Assembly: GCA_035947555.1 (NCBI GenBank)
Contig: DASZJZ010000164.1
Location: 1-6,223 of the forward strand
DNA length: 6,223 nt
Direction: 5' to 3'
Origin: JACVRW01 sp035947555
GTDB lineage: Bacteria > Actinomycetota > Thermoleophilia > Solirubrobacterales > Thermoleophilaceae
Shown here: positions 1 to 5,163 of the stretch, piece after piece
Layout of the letters: every line of letters begins with the position of its first letter
How positions within the stretch are numbered: position 1 is the first letter of the stretch
The notes under the pieces: model-generated
Seen by the model: the letters and a program-made list of their open reading frames with translations, nothing else
Told to the model about the DNA's origin: nothing
The model's database searches: none
Program-made: the position numbers and the translations under genes

Positions 1-44
1 AGCACCTCCTGGTCGGCGGGCGTCGTGCGGGTTGAGTCAGGCAT
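1..44 (-). CDS. Partial CDS, probable AHSA1/SRPBCC-family protein (N-terminus only)
   Basis: Only the first 14 codons lie in the window; they read MPDSTRTTPADQEV and run off at position 1. The ATG (44-42) overlaps the arsR stop codon by 8 nt. A strong ribosome binding site (AAAGGAG, about 6 nt before the ATG, inside the arsR 3' end) supports both the start and translational coupling. The identity is inferred. ArsR repressors of this non-metal type are very often followed by an AHSA1/SRPBCC (START-fold, hydrophobic ligand-binding) gene, and the TPAD-x-E-V start resembles such proteins before their conserved first strand. The diagnostic part of the protein is outside the window, so another ArsR-controlled effector is possible. 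Confidence 0.6.
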   Translation of the reverse strand, partial: MPDSTRTTPADQEV

Positions 45-369
45 CTTGCTCTCCTTTTCGGCTGAGGTGCGCTTCCAGTCGGTCCATCCGGCCTTCCCAG
101 GTCTGCTTGCGCGACTGCACCCACTCCACCGCCTCGTCGAGAGGTTCGATCTGCAGCCGGCTCGGCCGCCACTGGGCCTCCCGGCCGCGAACGATCAGTC
201 CGGCGCGCTCGAGCACCTTGAGGTGCCGCGAGATCGCCGGCAGGCTCACCGGGAACGGCTCCGCGAGCTCGTTCACGGTCGCATCGCCCTCGGCGAGGCG
301 GGCCAGTATCGAGCGGCGCGTGGGATCGGCGAGCGCGGCGAAGGTCAGGCTGAGCTGGTCGGTCGGCAT
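37..369 (-). CDS. ArsR-family winged-helix transcriptional repressor (no metal-binding motif)
   Basis: This 110-residue protein is the usual length for a compact ArsR/SmtB-type repressor. The N-terminal LTFAALADPTRRSILARLAEG (about residues 8-28) is the family's first-helices signature. The recognition helix is around residues 41-52 (VSLPAISRHLKV), followed by the wing at about 58-72. There are no cysteines, so the ELCVCD metal site of classical arsenic/zinc sensors is absent and the protein belongs with the SdpR-like, non-metal group. The C-terminal helix (about 75-105, rich in W, R and E) probably dimerises. No Shine-Dalgarno precedes the ATG, so a leaderless or nearly leaderless mRNA is likely. 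It overlaps the following gene by 8 nt, and the two are probably autorepressed together through the AT-rich site just upstream. The inducer cannot be told from sequence. Confidence 0.93.
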   Translation of the reverse strand: MPTDQLSLTFAALADPTRRSILARLAEGDATVNELAEPFPVSLPAISRHLKVLERAGLIVRGREAQWRPSRLQIEPLDEAVEWVQSRKQTWEGRMDRLEAHLSRKGEQDA

Positions 370-370
370 C

Positions 371-405
371 TAACAGATTGGTTAAATAATGACTGAATTA
401 AATAC
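371..405 (-). promoter_or_regulatory. AT-rich operator/promoter island of the arsR unit
   Basis: These 35 bases contain only 8 G or C in an otherwise very GC-rich window, and they directly precede the arsR start codon. They contain a dyad TAAC-N6-GTTA (371-384) ending 2 nt from the ATG, and a direct repeat TTAAAT (382-387 and 398-403). ArsR repressors of this kind bind short AT-rich inverted repeats over their own promoter, so autoregulation is the likely role. Several -10-like strings exist here and I cannot choose one with confidence. Confidence 0.6.
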
Positions 406-435
406 GATCCGTCGTGAGAGCGCAAGGCCCGCCCA

Positions 436-647
436 TGCGATAGCTCGATCGGGACACCTCGAGCCTGCGCGCGCTCGTGGACGATGTCCACGTCGTCTAC
501 CTCGACCGTCACCAGCACGCCGGCTGCCGGCCGCCTGAAGACCGGCGGCACGGACTCGTGCCCGGTCGCGACCAGCCCGAGCTGCGCGGCCGCGGTGGTG
601 GGCGAGAGCAGTTGGACGTACCAGTCGACCTCGAAAGCGATTCGCAT
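436..647 (-). pseudogene. Truncated VOC-superfamily (glyoxalase/bleomycin-resistance fold) gene fragment
   Basis: About 70 codons (647 down to 438) read as the middle of a VOC protein. There is a strand ending in DWYVQLLSP, then LGLVATGHESVPP, then AAGVLVTVEVDDVD and the helix ending RGVPIELS. Both ends are missing. The N-terminal first beta-alpha module (usually about 25-30 residues) is replaced by out-of-frame merR sequence. The C-terminal module, normally with the G-Q-R-H-F and D-P-D-G motifs, is absent. The open frame continues to 345, but that part reads through the arsR operator and 25 nt of arsR and does not look like VOC. The in-frame ATG at 647 has no convincing ribosome binding site. 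I therefore call it a gene remnant and not a short functional protein. Confidence 0.72.
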
Positions 648-655
648 CCCGAGTA

Positions 656-763
656 GGCGGGGGCGAGCAAACCCAGCTCGTCGTAGCTGCGCAGCTGCTT
701 GACGCTCAGACGTACGCGCCGCGCGAACTAGCCGATGCCGATCAGCTCATCAGGTCTTGCCAC
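656..763 (-). pseudogene. Truncated merR-family regulator with a premature stop
   Basis: Reading down from a GTG at 763-761, the frame gives VARPDELIGIG, a TAG stop at 730-728 (codon 12), then FARRVRLSVKQLRSYDELGL and LAPA. This is the N-terminal helix-turn-helix of MerR regulators: family members read I-G-E-F-A-R-R where this copy has the stop, so one GAG-to-TAG change would explain it. The match ends after about 36 codons, just where the wing (usually D-x-x-x-G-Y-R-Y-Y) should begin, and the sequence passes into the VOC fragment in another frame. The effector domain is gone. Two independent lesions (nonsense codon and truncation) make it a clear pseudogene. The GTG sits about 7 nt below the -10 box, so the original mRNA was probably leaderless. 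Confidence 0.8.
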
Positions 764-769
764 GCGTCG

Positions 770-800
770 AGTATCGAGCCTCCCCCGAGGGCAGGGTCAA
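770..800 (-). promoter_or_regulatory. MerR-type promoter with 19-bp spacer and operator dyad
   Basis: On the minus strand a TTGACC -35 box (800-795) and a GATACT -10 box (775-770) are separated by exactly 19 bp, longer than the usual 17. Within and just beyond the spacer lies an inverted repeat, CCTcCCC-N3-GGGcAGG (779-795), which extends to 10-nt arms with two mismatches (776-798). An over-long spacer filled by a dyad is the known hallmark of MerR-activated promoters, where the regulator untwists DNA to realign the two boxes. It sits directly before the merR remnant, so it was presumably its autoregulated promoter. The site looks intact although the gene is broken. Confidence 0.7.
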
Positions 801-820
801 GCCGCGGCGCCGGCCGTCGC

Positions 821-1171
821 CTACCCGCTCGCCGCATCCAGCAGCTGCAGCAGCTCGTGCGCTGCCAGCTCGATCTCCTTGTGCCGCCACTCCGCCGCCC
901 GGTAGTGGCACGCGATCAGTCCCATGCGGTGGAGGCGCCGAAAGTCGCCGTAGACGAAGGCGTACCGGGCCTTCGTGTGGTCCGCGGCGCCCTCGGTCAG
1001 TCCAAGGTGCCACTCCGCGTACTCCTCCCACGAGTGCGACTCGAGGAAGGCGTTCTCCGCGTCGGCGCGAGGCTGCACGCTTCCCCACTCGCTCTGCAGG
1101 ACGTACTGCCGCGATTCGATCAGCTGCCGCGCCCGCGCCATCGCCCGCTCGTTCACCGAGTACGAGGCCAT
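821..1171 (-). CDS. Conserved hypothetical protein, 116 residues
   Basis: A soluble protein with no signal peptide, membrane segment or cysteine-based metal site. I recognise the general sequence as a conserved actinobacterial protein of unknown function. Typical stretches are AENAFLESHSWEEYAEWHLG (about residues 39-58), the middle block TKARYAFVYGDFRRLHR and the helix CHYRAAEWRHKEIELAAHEL. The many conserved H, W, Y and R residues and the predicted helices suggest a compact alpha-helical fold. The start ATG (1171-1169) gives the MASYSVNE beginning that I expect for homologues. GAGGGG lies only about 2 nt before it, which is too close for a good ribosome binding site. Met11 is a less likely alternative start. 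The gene lies 79 nt below the SnoaL-like gene on the same strand, with part of a hairpin between them, so it may be transcribed separately. No function can be assigned. Confidence 0.85.
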   Translation of the reverse strand: MASYSVNERAMARARQLIESRQYVLQSEWGSVQPRADAENAFLESHSWEEYAEWHLGLTEGAADHTKARYAFVYGDFRRLHRMGLIACHYRAAEWRHKEIELAAHELLQLLDAASG

Positions 1172-1238
1172 GCCCCTCGGCTGCAGCCCCGCCTGGACGG
1201 CGGTGCAGGCGCTGCGGCTCCCTGGCGGGGTCTCGGCA

Positions 1239-1256
1239 CGGTGAGGCCGCTCACCG
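1239..1256 (-). terminator. Hairpin at the end of the SnoaL-like gene, possible weak terminator
   Basis: A perfect 7-bp stem CGGTGAG / CTCACCG (1239-1245 and 1250-1256) with a 4-nt loop straddles the stop codon of the SnoaL-like gene (1253-1251). There is no T-tract after it on either strand, so it may be an attenuating or 3'-stabilising structure and not a full intrinsic terminator. Confidence 0.35.
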
Positions 1257-1655
1257 AGCGGGATTCACCCCGGTCAGCTCGAGCGCCTCCTCCCAGGTGG
1301 TCACGTAGTCGAAGCGCACGATCAGCCCGTCCTGGAAGGTGGTCACCTGGTGGTAGAGCTCCGTGTCGAGCTCCAGGCCGCTGCCCTTGCCGCGTCCGTA
1401 ATGGCGCAGCCGGACCGCCACGCGGTCCCCGGCGTCCACCGTCTCCTGAGGGAGAAGCTGAAGTTCGTGGAAGGTGTCGTCGAGCCCCTCCCAGAAGCGG
1501 ATGATCTCCTCGGGGCCGCGGCAGGAGTCGAAGCCCTGGTGCTCGGGCAGCACCCATTCGACCTGGGGATGGAAGTCCCGCACGGCGGCGTCGAAGTCAC
1601 GACGGTTGTACGCCGCGATGAACGCCTCGGTCTTCTCCACGTTCTCCTGAGACAC
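1251..1655 (-). CDS. SnoaL-like / NTF2-fold protein, 134 residues
   Basis: The start MSQENVEKTEAFIAAYNRRD (residues 1-20) followed by FHPQVEWVLP is the classic opening helix and first strand of small NTF2-like (SnoaL-like) cone-fold proteins. The strands QETVDAGDRVAVRLRHYGRG and ELYHQVTTFQDGLIVRFDYV follow in the usual order, and 134 residues is a full-length single domain. These proteins bind small hydrophobic ligands; some are cyclases, isomerases or hydrolases, and most have no known substrate. No activity can be assigned here. The start codon is GTG (1655-1653), chosen because it gives the typical MSQENVE beginning; no strong ribosome binding site precedes it. Its first 59 nt overlap the 3' end of the LysR gene in another frame, so translation is probably coupled to it. 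Confidence 0.9.
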   Translation of the reverse strand: MSQENVEKTEAFIAAYNRRDFDAAVRDFHPQVEWVLPEHQGFDSCRGPEEIIRFWEGLDDTFHELQLLPQETVDAGDRVAVRLRHYGRGKGSGLELDTELYHQVTTFQDGLIVRFDYVTTWEEALELTGVNPAR

Positions 1656-2565
1656 CGCCCGGGAGTATGTCGCTCCGAGGCGCCTCGGCGTCGGCGGCGG
1701 GGAGGAGGTCGACCAGAGCCCTGAGGAGCGGCGAGCGATTGGCGGGGCGCCACGCCGCGGCGGTGCGAATCTCGATCCGCACGTCCCGGAGCGGCCGCCA
1801 GACGATGCCCGCCACCGCGGCGAGCCAGGGCGGGGCCGACAGGGTCAACCCCTCGCCGGCCGCCACCATCCCGACCGTGGTGCTCAGGTGGGCGGCCTCC
1901 TGGAAGCGCGCGTCGATCCCCTGGTCGCGCAGCTCGCGTACCAGCACGTCGTGGAGCGACGGGGCCCACTGACGCGGAAAGCACACGAACAGCTCGTCGG
2001 CGAGCTCCCGGAGGGTCAGGCCGTCTCGGGCCGCGAGGGGGTGGCCGGCGGGAAGGCTCACACCGAGCGGCTCCACGAGCAGGGTCCGTCGCGAGAGGCG
2101 GTCGTCGTCCACGGGCTCCCGAACGAGCCCGAGGTCGAGCGAGCCGTCGCGCAGCGCGACGAGCTGGTCCGGAGTGGTCAGCTCGCGCACCTCGATCCGT
2201 GCGTCCGGCTCCCGCTGCCGAAGCAGGGCGAGGAGGTCCGGCAGGAGCTCCTGCGGCAGACCCGGCGGCAGCCCGATCCGCAGACCTGCGGTGCGGCCCC
2301 GGCGCAGTTCCTCGACGGTCGCCTCGAGGCGGTCGGACCCGCCGAGCACCGCCCGCGCCTCCTCGAGCAGGACCTCGCCCGCCTCCGTCAGCTCCACCCC
2401 GCGCGGATGCCTCGTGAACAGGGGGAGGCCCACCTGTTCCTCCAGCGCCCGGATCTGCTGGCTGAGAGCCGGTTGGCTGATGAACAGGCGGGCCGCCGCG
2501 TTACCGACGTGGCGCTCTTCGGCAACTATCGCGAAGTAGCGCAGCAGCCGGAGCTCGATGGCCAT
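1597..2565 (-). CDS. LysR-family transcriptional regulator
   Basis: A 322-residue LysR-type regulator. The N-terminal winged helix-turn-helix is clear: ELRLLRYFAIVAEERHVGNA (4-23), then AARLFISQPALSQQIRALEE, then GLPLFTRHPRGVELTEAG. A linker helix leads to a periplasmic-binding-protein-like effector domain from about residue 95 (RIGLPPGLPQELLPDLLALL), with the typical LDLGLVREP and a GMVAAGEGLTLSAP block. The family is usually 290-310 residues. This protein has an unusual tail of about 25 residues after LVDLLPAAD that runs 59 nt into the SnoaL-like gene. The ATG (2565-2563) lies 9 nt after the cupin stop codon, so cupin and regulator are probably one transcript. No good ribosome binding site is seen, which fits translational coupling. 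It probably senses a small ligand and controls this cupin/SnoaL unit or a target elsewhere; no divergent partner gene abuts it. Confidence 0.93.
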   Translation of the reverse strand: MAIELRLLRYFAIVAEERHVGNAAARLFISQPALSQQIRALEEQVGLPLFTRHPRGVELTEAGEVLLEEARAVLGGSDRLEATVEELRRGRTAGLRIGLPPGLPQELLPDLLALLRQREPDARIEVRELTTPDQLVALRDGSLDLGLVREPVDDDRLSRRTLLVEPLGVSLPAGHPLAARDGLTLRELADELFVCFPRQWAPSLHDVLVRELRDQGIDARFQEAAHLSTTVGMVAAGEGLTLSAPPWLAAVAGIVWRPLRDVRIEIRTAAAWRPANRSPLLRALVDLLPAADAEAPRSDILPGGVSGERGEDRGVHRGVQPS

Positions 2566-2574
2566 GGGCGCAGC

Positions 2575-3045
2575 CTAACCGCGCGGCTCGGGGACGATGT
2601 CGAGGATCTCGAGACCGAAGCGCTCCCCGATGCCGAGCACCTCCTCAGGGGTGCGCGGCTCGCCGCCCGGCTCCACGCCGGCCTCGAGGAGGAAGTCCTG
2701 CATCTGCTCGGGCGGGCTCAGGACGGCCAGGTAGCGGGCGGGCTCGTCCGTGAAGTTGCGGTACGTGTGCGGCACCCCTCCCGGGATGAACGCGCTCGTA
2801 CCCGGACCGCCGGAGATCTCGGTGAGGCCGTCGGGCCCGTCGTCCCGGAAGAAGCTCAAGCGGCCCTCGAGCGTCCAGAAGAGCTCGTGGGCGGGATGGG
2901 TGTGAAGCGGCGGGGGCCCGCCGCCGGGAGCCACCTCGACCTCCATGACGAAGAAGCCCCCGCCGGTCTGCTCGTAGCGGGCATGGAGCCGGACGAGGTC
3001 CTGCATGACGAGGAAGGGCGTGTTTGGTGTGGTGGTGGTTGTCAT
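2575..3045 (-). CDS. Cupin-domain protein, 156 residues
   Basis: A single-domain cupin. Motif 1 reads HTHPAHELFWTLEGRLSFF, with the metal-ligand pattern H48, H50 and E54 (numbered from the start chosen here). Motif 2, AFIPGGVPHTYRN, supplies H93. All four usual ligands of a mononuclear metal cupin (Fe, Mn, Ni or Zn) are present, so an oxygenase, isomerase or binding role is possible, but the substrate is unknown. The C-terminal part (about 105-150) resembles the helical extension of quercetinase-like small cupins. I chose the ATG at 3045-3043. A longer frame from 3102 would add 19 residues, but its codons cross a perfect palindrome that looks like an operator. The gene opens the minus-strand cupin-LysR-SnoaL unit and is divergent from the GYD gene. 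Confidence 0.88.
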   Translation of the reverse strand: MTTTTTPNTPFLVMQDLVRLHARYEQTGGGFFVMEVEVAPGGGPPPLHTHPAHELFWTLEGRLSFFRDDGPDGLTEISGGPGTSAFIPGGVPHTYRNFTDEPARYLAVLSPPEQMQDFLLEAGVEPGGEPRTPEEVLGIGERFGLEILDIVPEPRG

Positions 3046-3065
3046 GCGATCAGCCAACCTCACAC

Positions 3066-3080
3066 TGGACCCGCGGTCCA
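3066..3080. promoter_or_regulatory. Perfect palindrome TGGACC-N3-GGTCCA, candidate operator
   Basis: Two perfect 6-nt arms (3066-3071 and 3075-3080) surround a 3-nt centre, in the spacer between the divergent cupin and GYD genes, 20 nt upstream of the chosen cupin ATG. On the minus strand a GATATT box (3086-3081) abuts it, so the palindrome would cover the start point of a cupin promoter. No good -35 box is visible. The regulator is unknown; the LysR protein of the same unit or a TetR-type protein are candidates. Confidence 0.45.
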
Positions 3081-3252
3081 ATATCTCCTGAAGCGGAGCC
3101 ATAGGCGGCGCTTATCGAATGGCGAGGCGGCGACTCGGGCGCGGCCGCTTGCGCCACCGCTCATCCGCCGGTTAGGGTCGCTCTGCCTTGAGTGTCGCGC
3201 TGTGCGAGATGCGCCTCGGCGGCGTGGCCATCGTTCGCGAGGGGAGGACCCC

Positions 3253-3546
3253 ATGCCCACGTATGTCGCGCTGATCGACTGGACCGAACAGGGCGTCCGC
3301 AACTTCAAGGACACCGTGGACCGCTACGAGGCCGCGGAGAGCGCCTTCGAGGGGCTCGGCGTCCGCTTCACCGACATCCATTGGACGCTCGGCACGCATG
3401 ACATCGTCGCGACGATCGAGGCTCCCGACGACGAGACGCTCGCCGCCGCGCTGCTGTCGATCGCGGGCCAGGGCAACATCCGCACGACGACGCTGCGCGC
3501 GTTCACCAGGGAGGAGATGCGGAACGTCATCGGCAAGGCCGGGTGA
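3253..3546 (+). CDS. GYD-domain protein, 97 residues
   Basis: This small protein matches the GYD family over its whole length. It opens with MPTYVALIDWTEQGVRNFKD (1-20), followed by YEAAESAFEGLGVRFTDIHW, TLGTHDIVATIEAPDDE and a C-terminal block with NIRTTTLRAFTREE. In most relatives the middle motif reads G-x-Y-D-I; here it is G-T-H-D-I. The fold is expected to be a ferredoxin-like dimeric alpha/beta barrel, but no biochemical role is established. The start is well supported: GGGGAGGA (3241-3248) ends 4 nt before the ATG. It is the only gene on the plus strand in its neighbourhood, divergent from the cupin and convergent with the MFS exporter. A longer open frame upstream in the same phase is not coding. 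Confidence 0.92.
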   Translation: MPTYVALIDWTEQGVRNFKDTVDRYEAAESAFEGLGVRFTDIHWTLGTHDIVATIEAPDDETLAAALLSIAGQGNIRTTTLRAFTREEMRNVIGKAG

Positions 3547-3559
3547 GCCCGAGCCCGCT

Positions 3560-3597
3560 GTCAGGGGCGCGGTCTCCGGGAGGCCCGAGCCCCTGAC
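3560..3597. terminator. Bidirectional terminator-like hairpin between convergent genes
   Basis: A perfect 9-bp stem GTCAGGGGC / GCCCCTGAC (3560-3568 and 3589-3597) encloses a 20-nt loop that can fold a second small stem (GGTCTC / GAGGCC, one G-U pair). It lies in the 63-nt gap between the stop of the GYD gene and the stop of the convergent exporter gene, and works equally on both strands. No T-tract follows, which is common in high-GC actinobacteria. Confidence 0.65.
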
Positions 3598-3609
3598 GCG
3601 AGCGGTCGA

Positions 3610-5088
3610 CTAGTCCGCGGCCGGCGCGGGCGCGGCCTCGAGCCGCTCCCGCGGGGCTCGGCGCGGCCGGCCGAGGAGCAGGAGCGCCAGCGCCACGCCG
3701 ATCGCGGTCAGGGCGACGCAGGCCACGAACGCGGACTGGAAGCCCTCGGTCAGCACGACGAGCGGATTCGCCCCTTCGTTCGCCGCCAGGAAGTCCTCGG
3801 AGCGTGAGACGGCGACCGTCGAGACGATCGCCACGCCCAGCGCGCCGCCGAGCTGGAACGCGGTGTTGCTGAGGCCGGAGGCGAGCCCCGCCTCACGCTC
3901 GGCGACGCCGTCGAGCGCCGCGATCGTCGCGGTCGCGAAGACGGGGCCGATGCCCAGGCCGAAGACCAGGATGCCGAAGAAGATGTCTCCGAAGTAGCTG
4001 CCGCCGACGGACGCCTGCGTGAGGAGCAGGGTGCCCGCGCCCAGGAGCACCATGCCCGTCGCGGCGACCGGCCTGAAGCCGACCTTGGCGACCGCCGCCT
4101 GAGCGGCGATCATGCCGACCGCGGCCGCAACGGGGGTCACCACGAAGCCGGCGCCGAACTCGAGCGCCGAGTAGCCGAGCACCTGCTGGGCGTAGAGCGT
4201 GACGATGAACGGCATGCCGAACGCGACGGCGCCGAAGAGGAGCATCACGGCGTTCGCGCCGACGAGCGTGCGCAAGCGCAGGATGCGCAGCGGCACGAGC
4301 GGCGCCGGATGGCGCGACTCGATCACCGCGAAGATCGCGAGCAGGGTCGCCGCGCCGGCGAAGAGGAGGATCGTCTGCGGGCTGCCCCAGCCGGCGTCGG
4401 GGGCTTCCACGACTCCGTAGACCAGCAGGACGAGCGCACCGGTGATGGTGAGCGCGCCGGCGGGGTCGTAGCTTCGTCTCGCGGTCGTCGCCCGGCTCTC
4501 AGGGAGGAGCACGGGGCAGAGCGCGAGCGCGACGAGACCGACGGGGAGGTTGATGAAGAAGATCCACTCCCAGCCGGGGCCCTCGACGAGCGGGCCGGCG
4601 ATCAGGTATCCCGCCGTCGCGCCGAAGGCGCCGTTCATGCCCCAGATCGCGAGCGCCTTGTTGCGCTCGGCGCCCTCGGGGAACATCGTCGAGACGATCG
4701 ACAGGGCGGTCGGGGTCATGATCGCCGCCCCGATGCCCTGGAACGCACGGGCCCCGACGAGAACGCCGGACGACCAGGCGAGCCCGCAGAGAAGCGAGGC
4801 GGCCGTGAAGAACACGAGGCCGGCCATGAACACGCGGCGGCGGCCCAGCAGATCGGCGGCGCGGCCGCCCAACAGGAGCAGGCCCGCGAACGTGAGCGCG
4901 TAGGCGCTGATCACCCACTGCAGCCCCTGCTCGGAAAAGCTCAGGGCTTGCTCGATCGAGGGCAGCGCCACGATCACGATGTTGGCGTCGAGGATGACCA
5001 TGAAGAACGCTCCGCACAGGAGCGCGAGCGCCCACCAGCGGCGCGGATTGGGAGTGACGGTGCTCGTGCTTGTCTCGTCTCGCTGCAT
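3610..5088 (-). CDS. MFS drug exporter, DHA2 family (14 TM, EmrB/QacA type)
   Basis: A 492-residue integral membrane protein of the length expected for 14-helix proton-driven antiporters. TM1 carries LDANIVIVALP (33-43; Asp34 matches the family's L-D-x-T-x-V-N-V-A-L-P motif). The TM2-TM3 loop has motif A, GGRAADLLGRRR (74-85). TM4 has motif B, GARAFQGIGAA (112-122, with Arg114). TM5 has a variant motif C (GATAGYLIAGPLVE) followed by WEWIFFINLPVGL. The remaining helices alternate regularly to a short basic/Ala-rich C-terminus. It likely exports drugs, dyes or toxic metabolites across the cytoplasmic membrane; the substrate cannot be predicted. No strong ribosome binding site precedes the ATG (5088-5086). 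It is divergent from an ECF sigma gene across 75 bp. No TetR or MarR repressor, the usual neighbour of such pumps, is visible. Confidence 0.95.
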   Translation of the reverse strand: MQRDETSTSTVTPNPRRWWALALLCGAFFMVILDANIVIVALPSIEQALSFSEQGLQWVISAYALTFAGLLLLGGRAADLLGRRRVFMAGLVFFTAASLLCGLAWSSGVLVGARAFQGIGAAIMTPTALSIVSTMFPEGAERNKALAIWGMNGAFGATAGYLIAGPLVEGPGWEWIFFINLPVGLVALALCPVLLPESRATTARRSYDPAGALTITGALVLLVYGVVEAPDAGWGSPQTILLFAGAATLLAIFAVIESRHPAPLVPLRILRLRTLVGANAVMLLFGAVAFGMPFIVTLYAQQVLGYSALEFGAGFVVTPVAAAVGMIAAQAAVAKVGFRPVAATGMVLLGAGTLLLTQASVGGSYFGDIFFGILVFGLGIGPVFATATIAALDGVAEREAGLASGLSNTAFQLGGALGVAIVSTVAVSRSEDFLAANEGANPLVVLTEGFQSAFVACVALTAIGVALALLLLGRPRRAPRERLEAAPAPAAD

Positions 5089-5117
5089 GTCCGTTCAGAC
5101 ACCGGCGGCGGCGGAAA

Positions 5118-5138
5118 CGGAACGGCCGGTCCATTCCG
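5118..5138. promoter_or_regulatory. Imperfect dyad in the exporter/sigma divergent spacer, candidate operator
   Basis: CGGAA-N11-TTCCG with partly paired inner bases (8 of 10 positions symmetric around 5128) lies in the middle of the 75-bp region between the two start codons. A GGAAC string (5119-5123), like many ECF -35 boxes, is part of it, but I see no convincing -10 partner. It may bind a regulator of both genes. Confidence 0.3.
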
Positions 5139-5163
5139 GGACGAACTGGTGTCCTTAGCGGTG

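Noticed and set aside
656..763. Stop-codon read-through or programmed frameshift making a merR-VOC fusion protein
   Set aside because: It would need both TAG read-through and a frame change, and the product would still lack the MerR wing and the VOC N- and C-terminal modules. Decay is the simpler reading.
3046..3102. Longer cupin start at 3102 (19 extra residues)
   Set aside because: The extra codons cross a perfect palindrome and a -10-like box, and the extension shows no cupin-like sequence.
1888..3252. Long open frame on the plus strand that runs in phase into the GYD gene
   Set aside because: It lies opposite the well-supported LysR and cupin genes; its translation is low-complexity E/R/L/A with no domain. 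The GYD gene has its own start with a good ribosome binding site at 3253.
5102..5114. CGG/GGC trinucleotide run near the exporter start
   Set aside because: Only about four units, as expected by chance in such GC-rich DNA.
4309..5163. Long plus-strand open frame upstream of and in phase with the ECF sigma gene
   Set aside because: It is antisense to the MFS exporter and reads as charged low-complexity sequence. Sigma-factor similarity begins only after 5164.
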